From assembly GCA_963608705.1 (NCBI GenBank), contig CAVDHB010000045.1, forward strand, positions 1 to 11,898: 11,898 nucleotides of DNA. Reading direction: 5' to 3'. The position numbers were made by a program, and so were the translations under genes. The DNA comes from CAVDHB01 sp963608705 (lineage in GTDB: Bacteria > Bacteroidota > Bacteroidia > Bacteroidales > Bacteroidaceae). Shown here piece by piece: positions 1-6,658 of this stretch. The notes below the pieces were generated by a model. That model saw only the letters and a program-made list of their open reading frames with translations. It was not told the origin of the DNA and made no database searches. How positions within the stretch are numbered: the stretch's first letter is position 1; each line of letters starts with the position of its first letter.

Positions 1-54
1 ACTCGCGACCCCAACCTTGGCAAGGTTGTGCTCTACCAACTGAGCTATTTCCGC
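1..54 (-). tRNA. tRNA-Gly (anticodon GCC), 3' end cut by window edge
   Basis: On the minus strand the sequence starts GCGGAAATAGCTC and folds as a tRNA. There is a 7-nt acceptor 5' strand, a D arm (GCTC/GAGC), an anticodon stem CAACC/GGTTG around loop TTGCCAA with anticodon GCC at 21-19, and the start of the T arm (GCGAG). The T loop, the acceptor 3' strand and any CCA lie beyond the left edge, so the gene is incomplete here. GCC decodes GGC/GGU glycine codons. Other tRNA genes may follow to the left, but this cannot be seen. Confidence 0.95.
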
Positions 55-94
55 AGAACGCTTTGCCATGAGTTTTATTTCTCATTTGCGGGTG

Positions 95-126
95 CAAAGG
101 TAATGACTTTTCCTCAACCCACCAAA
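95..126 (-). promoter_or_regulatory. Bacteroidota-type promoter for tRNA-Gly
   Basis: On the minus strand TTTG (126-123), a 20-base spacer and TACCTTTG (102-95) match the Bacteroidota consensus TTTG-N19-21-TAnnTTTG. Transcription would start near position 88, leaving a 5' leader of about 30 nt before the tRNA. The site lies in the gap between the regulator gene and the tRNA. Confidence 0.8.
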
Positions 127-163
127 TATTTTGGTCTTTTTCTTTGAAGTAAGAGGTGTTTTT

Positions 164-898
164 TCATTTTTGCGCCTCTTCTCTGCTCTTTTTCTTATCA
201 GAAGACAGCTTCTTTGACACCGCCTTGGTGATAGAGGAAGCAGGTGCCACTCTTCCTAATATCTCTTTATCCACGTTAGTTTTCCCTGACTTCTCCACCT
301 TCTCCTCCTCCTTCAAATGGGCTGTACGAATGCGGCTCAATGTTTCGGGAGACATTTGCAGATAGGAGGCAATGTGAACCAACGGAGCGCGCAAGAATAT
401 CTGCGGACGGGATTCCAGCAATTTGAAATAGCGGTCCGTGGCCGACTCGAACCTCACACTGTCCGCATGGATTTGAGAGTCAATCAAGCAATGCTCCAAG
501 AATTTACGGAAGAGAAGCTCAATGTTCACGCTTTTCCTCGTCAGCTCCTGCAATCCGTCGTAGGGAATGCCGAACAGCAGACAAGGCTCCAACGCCTCCA
601 CCATCAAACGAGAAGGCTCCTGCTGAAGAAAGCTCTCTATACACATGACAATCTTCGTCTCATAGGAGAAATGCTCTGTCACATCTTTGTTGTTCTTGAA
701 ATAGAACTGACGCACCATTCCCTTCGACACATACAACATGTGCCGGCACACCTCGTTCTCCTTCAAGATAATGTCACCCTTGGAAAATTTCATCGGCACC
801 ATGATGTCCGCCAACATTCCCAGTTCCTCCGGCGATAAGGTATGATACATCCTGGCAATAGACCTTGCCACATCGCGACTGTCTTCTGTCATTCTCAT
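164..898 (-). CDS. Crp/Fnr-family transcriptional regulator
   Basis: A 244-residue protein with the two-part layout of Crp/Fnr regulators. An N-terminal cyclic-nucleotide-binding-like beta-roll occupies about residues 18-125 (for example FSKGDIILKENEV and MLYVSKGMVRQFYF). A winged-helix HTH lies near 165-195, with the recognition segment IASYLQMSPETLSRIR. The Arg-rich cAMP phosphate-binding cassette of E. coli CRP and the FNR cysteine cluster are not evident, so the ligand is unknown. Residues about 195-244 form a Lys/Glu/Ser-rich tail beyond the usual end of the family. The start at 898 follows a good AAAGGAG nine bases upstream; a second Met two codons later is a weaker alternative. It lies 23 bases after lepA and is probably co-transcribed with it. 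The family is secure, the target genes unknown. Confidence 0.85.
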   Translation of the reverse strand: MRMTEDSRDVARSIARMYHTLSPEELGMLADIMVPMKFSKGDIILKENEVCRHMLYVSKGMVRQFYFKNNKDVTEHFSYETKIVMCIESFLQQEPSRLMVEALEPCLLFGIPYDGLQELTRKSVNIELLFRKFLEHCLIDSQIHADSVRFESATDRYFKLLESRPQIFLRAPLVHIASYLQMSPETLSRIRTAHLKEEEKVEKSGKTNVDKEILGRVAPASSITKAVSKKLSSDKKKSREEAQK

Positions 899-921
899 CT
901 GTGGAATCTCCTTTCTTTTTG

Positions 922-2706
922 TTAATCCATCTTCAACACGGCCAAGAACGCTTTCTGCGGCACTTGCACATTTCCAATCTGTTTCATGCGCTTCTTGCCT
1001 TTTTTCTGTTTCTCAAGCAGTTTTCGCTTACGGGAAATATCACCTCCATAACACTTGGCCGTCACGTCCTTCCGCAACTGCTTCACAGTCTCCCTGGCGA
1101 TAATCTTGGCACCGATAGCGGCCTGTATGGCTATGTCAAACTGCTGTCTCGGGAGCAAGTCTTTCAGCTTCGCACACATTTTGCGTCCGAAGCTCTCCGC
1201 ATTGTCCGCATGAGTCAAGGCCGACAACGCATCCACCGGCTCTCCATTCAGCAGAATATCCAGCTTCACCAATCTCGAAGGACGGAAGCCGCTCTGGTGA
1301 TAGTCAAAGGAAGCGTATCCTTTGGAGATGCTTTTCAACTTGTCGTAGAAATCAATCACAATCTCGGCCAAAGGCATGGAGAAATGCAGCTCCATACGGT
1401 TGCCAGATATATATTCCTGCTTCGTCAGCTCGCCTCGCTTCCCAAGGCACAGTGTCATAATGGGACCGATATAATCCGCCTTCGTGATAATCGTGGCCTC
1501 GATATAGGGTTCCTCGATATGCTCAATCGTGGTCACATCGGGCATTCCGGAAGGATTATGCACCTCTGTCACCTCCCCGTGCTTGTCATATACCTTATAT
1601 GACACGTTCGGCACCGTCGTAATCACATCCATGTTGAACTCCCTGTCCAGCCGTTCCTGCACAATCTCCATGTGGAGCAATCCCAAAAAACCGCAGCGGA
1701 AACCGAAGCCAAGAGCCACAGAACTTTCCGGCGTGAAACTGAGCGATGCATCATTCAGCTGGAGTTTCTCCAAGGATGCCCGAAGATTCTCGAAGTCACT
1801 GGGATCAATGGGATAGATTCCGGCGAACACCATAGGCTTCACCTCCTCGAATCCCTCAATGGCCTTCTCGCAGGGGCAGTCTACGGAAGTTATCGTATCG
1901 CCCACTTTCACCTCCGTGGCCTTCTTTATACCCGACACGATATATCCCACATCTCCACAATGCACTACCTGACGTGGCGACAAATCCATCTTCAGCACTC
2001 CTATCTCATCCGCATGATAGTCCATGTCCGTATTGATGAACTTCACATGTTCACCTGTATGGATACACCCGCTCACCACCTTATAATAAGCGATGATGCC
2101 CCGGAAAGGATTAAATACGGAATCAAATATCAAGGCTTGCAACGGTGCTTTTTCATCTCCCGTAGGATGCGGCACACGCTCGACCACCGCCTCCAGAATC
2201 TTGTCCACACCCATGCCCGTCTTTCCCGAAGCCCGGATGATTTCCTCCCGCTTGCAGCCGATGAGGTCGATAATCTCGTCTTCCACCTCGTCCGGCATCG
2301 CATTGGGCATATCACACTTGTTAATCACGGGAATGACCTCCAAGTCGTGTTCTATGGCCATGTAAAGATTGGAGATGGTCTGAGCCTGCACTCCCTGTGT
2401 AGCGTCCACCAACAGCAGCGCACCCTCGCAAGAAGAGATGGAGCGTGAGACCTCGTAAGAGAAGTCCACATGTCCCGGAGTATCGATAAGATTCAATACA
2501 TATTTCTTTCCGTCTTTGTAAGTGTACTCCATCTGGATGGCATGACTTTTAATCGTGATGCCTCTTTCCCTCTCCAGATCCATGTTGTCGAGCATCTGCC
2601 CTTCCGTCACCTGCACAGTGTGCGTTTGTTCCAGTAAACGGTCGGAAAGTGTTGTCTTTCCATGGTCTATATGTGCTATGATACAAAAATTTCTTATTAA
2701 TTCCAT
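922..2706 (-). CDS. lepA: Elongation factor 4 (LepA), ribosome-associated GTPase
   Basis: A 594-residue translational GTPase of full family length. G motifs are in order: P-loop AHIDHGKTT (11-19), RGITI (48-52), DTPGH (75-79) and NKCD (129-132). EF-G-like domains follow, and the end is the LepA-specific C-terminal domain, recognisable by DISRKRKLLEKQKKGKKRMK and the closing KAFLAVLKMD. LepA acts in the cytoplasm on the ribosome; it has been linked to back-translocation and to 30S biogenesis. The start Met at 2706 fits the usual family N terminus and has only a weak Shine-Dalgarno. It has its own promoter immediately upstream and heads a two-gene unit with the Crp/Fnr-type regulator. Identification is very secure. 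Confidence 0.98.
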   Translation of the reverse strand: MELIRNFCIIAHIDHGKTTLSDRLLEQTHTVQVTEGQMLDNMDLERERGITIKSHAIQMEYTYKDGKKYVLNLIDTPGHVDFSYEVSRSISSCEGALLLVDATQGVQAQTISNLYMAIEHDLEVIPVINKCDMPNAMPDEVEDEIIDLIGCKREEIIRASGKTGMGVDKILEAVVERVPHPTGDEKAPLQALIFDSVFNPFRGIIAYYKVVSGCIHTGEHVKFINTDMDYHADEIGVLKMDLSPRQVVHCGDVGYIVSGIKKATEVKVGDTITSVDCPCEKAIEGFEEVKPMVFAGIYPIDPSDFENLRASLEKLQLNDASLSFTPESSVALGFGFRCGFLGLLHMEIVQERLDREFNMDVITTVPNVSYKVYDKHGEVTEVHNPSGMPDVTTIEHIEEPYIEATIITKADYIGPIMTLCLGKRGELTKQEYISGNRMELHFSMPLAEIVIDFYDKLKSISKGYASFDYHQSGFRPSRLVKLDILLNGEPVDALSALTHADNAESFGRKMCAKLKDLLPRQQFDIAIQAAIGAKIIARETVKQLRKDVTAKCYGGDISRKRKLLEKQKKGKKRMKQIGNVQVPQKAFLAVLKMD

Positions 2707-2753
2707 TGTGTTTCTATCTGTCGTGAAGATTGTATTCTACGCAATCATTAGTG

Positions 2754-2784
2754 CAAAGATAATGGAAAACGTACATAATTCAAA
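2754..2784 (-). promoter_or_regulatory. Bacteroidota-type promoter for lepA
   Basis: On the minus strand TTTG (2784-2781), a 19-base spacer and TATCTTTG (2761-2754) match the Bacteroidota consensus. It lies about 50 bases upstream of the lepA start and downstream of the TerB-like gene, so lepA does not have to depend on read-through from that unit. Confidence 0.8.
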
Positions 2785-2846
2785 ACAAAAGCCCTTGTTT
2801 TTACCGAAAGAGCATCCGTCAATCACCGAAATGCCCGTCTTTATTA

Positions 2847-3350
2847 TCACGCACCTTCCCCGTTGTGCGAAAACCGCACAATCTTGTCGATGTCCAATGA
2901 GTTAAAATACTCCTCGTATATTTCATCCTCGTCCTCGTCATCGGTGGGAAAATAGCTCTCATCCACCTCCTTGACATTTTTCAGCACTGTGCTCTGCTTG
3001 ATATGCAAGGCGCAGAAAAGGAGCTTGAAGAAAGCCCTTTCTCCGTCCCAGACCACATTGTCCACCTGTATGGCCAACGCAGCCACACGCAACAGCCGCA
3101 ACTTTTCTTTCTTCTGGAAGTCCGTCTGCTTCATATTGAGGAGATATGATTTCATAAATTCAACTCCTTCCTTGTTAAGCCGCTCGCTCCATTGGGAGAT
3201 ATATTTCTCAAACTGAGCCTCGTCCACCAGTTTCCGACGCAAGGCCAAGTTTCTCAACTCGTCCACCTCGTTCTCATCCACCACTCCGTCAGAAGCCGTA
3301 CACATGAAAGCGGTCAGCAGCAAAAGCATTTCAAAATCAGTTTTATCCAT
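2847..3350 (-). CDS. TerB-like domain protein, function unknown
   Basis: A 167-residue, mostly helical cytoplasmic protein with no signal peptide. The N-terminal segment LLLLTAFMCTASDGVVDENEVDELRNLAL (described here by its key part, SDGVVDENE at about 20-28) resembles the acidic D-G-x-x-D/E-x-x-E metal-binding helix pair of TerB-like proteins. A second such segment (AIQVDNVVWDGERAFF) follows near residues 92-107. The C terminus holds a strongly acidic stretch (DDEDEDEIYEEY). TerB relatives occur in tellurite-resistance and stress clusters, but no other ter gene is present, so a tellurite role should not be assumed. It is the last gene of the minus-strand unit, 28 bases after the phosphatase-fold gene. 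No clear terminator follows. Confidence 0.65.
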   Translation of the reverse strand: MDKTDFEMLLLLTAFMCTASDGVVDENEVDELRNLALRRKLVDEAQFEKYISQWSERLNKEGVEFMKSYLLNMKQTDFQKKEKLRLLRVAALAIQVDNVVWDGERAFFKLLFCALHIKQSTVLKNVKEVDESYFPTDDEDEDEIYEEYFNSLDIDKIVRFSHNGEGA

Positions 3351-3378
3351 CGAGTATCTATTTATTGTCTAAGTTTGT

Positions 3379-4440
3379 TCATTGTCGTTCTTCCGTTCTG
3401 GACAAGAAGTGCAAGTCCAAGCAAAGCGGAAGATGGTCACTATATCCTTTATTATATCTGAACCCTCTGTACGTTCTGAATGGCTCCAGAGAAAGTGTTT
3501 TCCGATTATGCTCCAGCAAGAACGGGAAATCCATGATTTCCGCTTTTACTGAATAGCCCGCTTTCCTCTGATACTCCACAAAAGAACGATTCATAAGAAT
3601 ATTGTCCAGCCTGTTCCATCTGCCTCTATAGAAATAGGAACCCTTCACGCTCTTTCCATGAAATTTGCCCAAAGCCTCTGGTGAGAGAACCTCGAAGCCA
3701 ACTTGGAAAAGCGAAAGAGACGCATTACGAGGCTCGTCATTGAAGTCTCCCGCAATCACCACTTGCGGTTTCTCCCGGCACGCCACCAATGAGTCCGCCT
3801 TCTCCCTCAACAGACGAGCGACATGCAGACGGAACGGTTCCGACTGCTTTCTTCCTCCTCTGCGGGAAGGGAAATGACACACCAAGATGTCCAAGGTATC
3901 CCTGTTGGGAAGCACTCCACTTACATGAAGCAAATCCCGTGTCGGACGAAAAGGTATTTCTTTTGAAGAAGAACGGTGTTTCTCCACCCGCCAAACATTA
4001 CTTTCCGTCTGACGGAACATAGCCGGACGATAGAGCAACGCCACGTCAATTCCTCTGGCATCCTCCGAGGAAGTCATCACATACTCATATCCCGCAGTCC
4101 GCAAAGCGGAACGCCGGGTAAGCGCATGAAGGCAAGAATCATTCTCCACCTCGCACAATGCCACTAAATCAGGGAAACGCCCCTCTCCGCAGGCAGCAAT
4201 CACCTGCGCAATCCCGTGAAGCTTACGCCAGTACTTGCGCCCGTTCCAACGACGGACAGACATTGGCAAAAATTCAGTATCCTCCTTTCCGGCATCATGC
4301 ACCGTGTCAAATAAGTTCTCGCAGTTATACCACATCAAGCGCACAGGATACACGGTCGTCTTCGCCCGTACCCCGCATGCCATACACACACATACGAGTA
4401 ACAAAAAGATTCTTATCGATTTCCCCGGAGGTATGTCCAT
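3379..4440 (-). CDS. Exported endonuclease/exonuclease/phosphatase-family protein
   Basis: A 353-residue protein carrying the full EEP (DNase I-like) catalytic set: YNCEN (38-42), metal-binding Glu in CEVEN (96-100), GIDVALLYR (130-138), His189 in CHFPS, GDFND (231-235), LDN (279-280) and the terminal SDH (334-336). A hydrophobic N terminus (about residues 9-23) with VRA at 24-26 suggests a Sec signal peptide and export to the periplasm. The substrate could be nucleic acid, a phosphoinositide or another phosphodiester; the sequence does not decide. All catalytic positions look intact, so activity is expected. Its ATG begins one base after the stop of the upstream lipoprotein gene, which suggests translational coupling, and the TerB-like gene follows. 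Confidence 0.88.
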   Translation of the reverse strand: MDIPPGKSIRIFLLLVCVCMACGVRAKTTVYPVRLMWYNCENLFDTVHDAGKEDTEFLPMSVRRWNGRKYWRKLHGIAQVIAACGEGRFPDLVALCEVENDSCLHALTRRSALRTAGYEYVMTSSEDARGIDVALLYRPAMFRQTESNVWRVEKHRSSSKEIPFRPTRDLLHVSGVLPNRDTLDILVCHFPSRRGGRKQSEPFRLHVARLLREKADSLVACREKPQVVIAGDFNDEPRNASLSLFQVGFEVLSPEALGKFHGKSVKGSYFYRGRWNRLDNILMNRSFVEYQRKAGYSVKAEIMDFPFLLEHNRKTLSLEPFRTYRGFRYNKGYSDHLPLCLDLHFLSRTEERQ

Positions 4441-4441
4441 A

Positions 4442-5251
4442 TCAATATTCTATGAGTTCTTTCGACATCCGTCCGTCAAATCCGACCCGGATACGCACCA
4501 TATAACAACTGGCGCCGTCCGGATTACACACCGTAGCGTTAAACCGGCATCCTTTAGAGTCCATCCCGTCGATAGTCATATCCGTAAGAATCGCTTGTTT
4601 AAGGAAACGAGTGGAAATCAATCCGTTGAAGTCCTCCTTGGAGAAATCCTTTGAATACAGTCTTGCCGCACCCTTGTACACACAAATATTGATAATGTTG
4701 TCATAGTACACATTATCCACCGCCATACCGTCATTGTTATAGGTAGTAAGCCTTACTCTCTTCGAGGTGGGATTCACCGCCACATAACAATGATAACGGT
4801 CTGTGTTCCATTTGAATACAGAGTCACGTTTTACCACGTCTGTATAGGTGATTATCTTAGGCCGCTCGCTGTGCTGGAAAGCCAAGGAGTCATTCACATC
4901 CTCTGAACGGTGCAACTTCACGATATCATCCGAAAGCGAGTGAAACCAGAACAACGCTTTCGTCCGGCGGTCAATCTTGTAATGCACCTCCTCATTGCCG
5001 CGGGTAATCAAGGTATCGCCCACCACCTTAAAATACACAGGCACGTTCGTTGTATCGGCGTAAAAGATAGAATCCCCTTTTATCCAATAAAGAGGCTCGT
5101 CCGTATCATCATCATTCCATATACCCTGAAGCATTGCCTTAGCCTCACGGTCTTCCTCCACCACCTTTTTCTCTAAACGTTTGTTTTTTCCGCAAGATAC
5201 GGCCACGCATAAAATCGCCATCGCCCATATCAGACACAGAATATGTTTCAT
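4442..5251 (-). CDS. Putative lipoprotein, uncharacterised Bacteroidales family
   Basis: A 269-residue protein beginning with a short basic N terminus, a hydrophobic stretch and a lipobox-like AVSC with Cys20, so probably exported and lipidated. Residues after the Cys (GKNKRLEKK) are basic and lack the acidic surface-export signal seen on many Bacteroides surface lipoproteins, which favours a periplasm-facing location. An upstream in-frame Met would add 20 residues and bury the signal peptide; the start at 5251 is preferred because of the signal and a weak AGAAAG upstream. The body holds beta-rich segments such as ADTTNVPVYFKVVGDTLITRG. It may belong to a DUF4738-like family, but that is an unverified recollection. 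It is first in a unit with the EEP-fold and TerB-like genes. Confidence 0.75.
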   Translation of the reverse strand: MKHILCLIWAMAILCVAVSCGKNKRLEKKVVEEDREAKAMLQGIWNDDDTDEPLYWIKGDSIFYADTTNVPVYFKVVGDTLITRGNEEVHYKIDRRTKALFWFHSLSDDIVKLHRSEDVNDSLAFQHSERPKIITYTDVVKRDSVFKWNTDRYHCYVAVNPTSKRVRLTTYNNDGMAVDNVYYDNIINICVYKGAARLYSKDFSKEDFNGLISTRFLKQAILTDMTIDGMDSKGCRFNATVCNPDGASCYMVRIRVGFDGRMSKELIEY

Positions 5252-5284
5252 ACAATTATCACTTTCTACTGTATATACAAGCCG

Positions 5285-5316
5285 CAAAGATAGAAAAAAT
5301 CGCCCAAACAAGCAAC
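5285..5316 (-). promoter_or_regulatory. Bacteroidota-type promoter for the lipoprotein unit
   Basis: On the minus strand TATCTTTG (5292-5285) matches the TAnnTTTG element perfectly. About 20 bases further upstream is GTTG (5316-5313), a near match to the TTTG element. It lies about 35 bases before the chosen lipoprotein start, which supports that start over the longer one at 5311. Confidence 0.7.
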
Positions 5317-5386
5317 CAAACGCCTTAAATTCATCACTCGCTGTTGAAAAAAGAAAGGATTAGTGGATAGTTCCAAATTTATTTCT

Positions 5387-5394
5387 TACTTTTG
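5387..5394 (+). promoter_or_regulatory. Bacteroidota-type -7 element for the HU-CCDC81/SPOR gene
   Basis: TACTTTTG matches the TAnnTTTG consensus and is 20 bases upstream of the ATG. No good TTTG is found at the expected upstream distance, so the promoter looks one-sided and may be weak or need help. It is divergent from the lipoprotein promoter about 100 bases away. Confidence 0.6.
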
Positions 5395-5414
5395 CAATAA
5401 GAATATACAGGATT

Positions 5415-6395
5415 ATGAACGGTTTCGGCAAGCATATCAAACAGCTATTAGCGACACATGACTGTGTAATCATCCCCGGACTGGGTGGTTTTCTCATACG
5501 TCATCTGCCGGCAAGATATATGGAAGAAGAGCAGATGTTTCTGCCCCCACTCCGTACAGCCACGTTTAATCCTTGCCTTACGCTGGATGACGGACTCTTG
5601 GCGCAGGAGTATATGCGGTGTGGCGACTTGACCTACCCTGAAGCCGTACTGACAGTTCGGAGAGAAACCGACAAACTCCGCCAAGCACTCGCCGTGGAAG
5701 GAAAAGCGGAGATTGATGGCGTGGGACAACTCACTCAAGACATCTACGGACAACTTTCTTTTGAAATGTTATCCAAAGCGGAAAGCATCGAATCTCCCGA
5801 TTCCTATGGGTTGGGAAAGACAGTTCTTTCACCATTACACACCTCTACCGTTCCGAAGGAAGTGGACATAACCATACCTCAACCGAGAGAAACTCCTATA
5901 CCTTTTTATAATAAGAAAGGACTTTCCATCCATTTGAGCACTTCCACACTCAACAAAATAGCCGGAATGGTTATCGTATTTCTGCTGGTGTTCCTCTTCT
6001 CCACTCCATTCGGTTCATTGACCAAGGAGCATCAAGCTGCGATCCTGCCTGCATCATTGGAATTATCGCCCACTGCCGCCAGTCCGACACAAGCAGTGGA
6101 GAAGAAAGAGACACCCGTTATACATAAGGGATCCATCGTCTCACCACAGCCCCTTGTCCAAGACAACAAGGAAACATATTGCCTTGTGTTGGCCAGTGGT
6201 GTCACACAGGCCAATGCCGAGGCGTTTGTGCAACATCTAAAAGAACAGCACATCAAAGCCGACATCTATAAGAAAGGAAAAATGAGACGGGTGGTTTACG
6301 CATCCTACCCATCCAAAGAAGAGGCACAAAGAGAGTTGAACCGTTGGAAAGAGAAAGATTCCGCCTTTTCCAATGCCTGGGTGATGAAAAAATAA
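5415..6395 (+). CDS. HU-CCDC81 and SPOR domain membrane protein
   Basis: A 326-residue protein with a Bacteroidota-specific layout. The N terminus (about 1-60; IIPGLGGFLIRH, ATFNP) matches the bacterial HU-CCDC81 domain, a relative of HU/IHF folds. A second similar module (about 65-120; EIDGVGQL) follows. A linker, one membrane helix (about 181-197, AGMVIVFLLVFLF) and a Pro/Thr/Ser-rich spacer come next. The C terminus (about 253-326) reads as a SPOR domain (YCLVLASGV ... RRVVYASYPSKEEAQREL). SPOR domains bind glycan strands stripped of stem peptides, often at division sites. The topology implied is a cytoplasmic HU-like part and a periplasmic SPOR part, which could link the inside of the cell to the wall. 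This role is inference; the domain layout is well supported. Confidence 0.85.
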   Translation: MNGFGKHIKQLLATHDCVIIPGLGGFLIRHLPARYMEEEQMFLPPLRTATFNPCLTLDDGLLAQEYMRCGDLTYPEAVLTVRRETDKLRQALAVEGKAEIDGVGQLTQDIYGQLSFEMLSKAESIESPDSYGLGKTVLSPLHTSTVPKEVDITIPQPRETPIPFYNKKGLSIHLSTSTLNKIAGMVIVFLLVFLFSTPFGSLTKEHQAAILPASLELSPTAASPTQAVEKKETPVIHKGSIVSPQPLVQDNKETYCLVLASGVTQANAEAFVQHLKEQHIKADIYKKGKMRRVVYASYPSKEEAQRELNRWKEKDSAFSNAWVMKK

Positions 6396-6434
6396 GTGCA
6401 ATCCAGCGGCACTTCCATAAAAACCGTTGGAATA

Positions 6435-6466
6435 TTTGGCATTTTAGAAATAACTTCTTACCTTTG
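6435..6466 (+). promoter_or_regulatory. Bacteroidota-type promoter of the aromatic amino acid operon
   Basis: TTTG (6435-6438), a 20-base spacer and TACCTTTG (6459-6466) match the consensus exactly. Transcription would begin around 6472, giving about 20 bases before the leader peptide ATG at 6494. The site drives a leader RNA of roughly 165 nt that ends at the terminator at 6607-6638 or reads on into pheA. Confidence 0.85.
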
Positions 6467-6493
6467 CAGTGTTAAAATACAAAAGTAAACAAT

Positions 6494-6589
6494 ATGCAAA
6501 CACTTAGAGATACATTTTATCGCTTCTTTTACTTTTACTTTACCAACTTGGTGAAGCGGGAAGTTGTATATGTATCTTCAAAACAATAA
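6494..6589 (+). CDS. Phe/Tyr-rich leader peptide of the pheA operon
   Basis: A 31-codon ORF (ATG 6494, TAA 6587-6589) sits between a consensus promoter and an intrinsic terminator. Residues 8-16 read FYRFFYFYF, eight aromatic residues out of nine; the whole peptide has five Phe and four Tyr. This is the signature of a ribosome-sensing attenuator peptide. The mixture fits an operon that makes both amino acids, unlike the Phe-only pheL of E. coli. The aromatic codons (6515-6541) overlap one arm of a hairpin (6521-6526) whose other arm (6553-6558) also belongs to a predicted antiterminator. The start has no Shine-Dalgarno but an A-rich upstream stretch, common in this phylum. The peptide itself is expected to have no function beyond being translated. 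Confidence 0.85.
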   Translation: MQTLRDTFYRFFYFYFTNLVKREVVYVSSKQ

Positions 6590-6620
6590 CAAAGAGACAG
6601 AATAACAAAAATCCCGCATC
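6509..6620 (+). promoter_or_regulatory. Attenuator leader: alternative RNA pairings (segments 1:2 versus 2:3)
   Basis: Segment 1, CGCTTC (6521-6526), is exactly complementary to GAAGCG (6553-6558), and an outer stem pairs GATACAT (6509-6515) with ATGTATC (6570-6576). Segment 2 can instead pair downstream: GCGGGA (6556-6561) with TCCCGC (6612-6617), the 5' arm of the terminator, extended by TTGT (6564-6567) with ACAA (6605-6608) and by GA (6553-6554) with TC (6619-6620). A ribosome stalled on the Phe/Tyr codons would mask segment 1 and free segment 2 to block the terminator. A ribosome that reads on would let the terminator form. The pairings are seen by eye; no folding energies were computed. 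Confidence 0.75.
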
Positions 6621-6638
6621 CGAATGCGGGATTTTTTT
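6607..6638 (+). terminator. Intrinsic terminator (attenuator) before pheA
   Basis: A perfect stem of 13 base pairs, 6607-6619 with 6624-6636, closes over the four-base loop CCGA. Its GC core is CCCGC/GCGGG. The 3' arm runs into seven consecutive T residues (6632-6638). It lies between the leader peptide stop and the pheA start, with only 20 bases to the pheA ATG, so it must be regulated or leaky for the operon to be expressed. Confidence 0.92.
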
Positions 6639-6658
6639 GTAACGGACAACCACACAAA

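Noticed and set aside
151..180. Hairpin AAGAGGTG/CGCCTCTT as terminator of the regulator gene
   Set aside because: The stem has a mismatch on the minus strand, overlaps the stop codon and is not followed by a T tract on that strand.
6394..6414. Hairpin AAGTGC/GCACTT as terminator of the SPOR gene
   Set aside because: Only six base pairs, overlapping the stop codon, with no T tract after it. Termination there is unproven.
6467..6658. T-box or amino-acid riboswitch before pheA
   Set aside because: The leader is short and holds a translated Phe/Tyr-rich ORF with simple alternative stems. No T-box motif or long structured aptamer is visible, so peptide attenuation explains it better.
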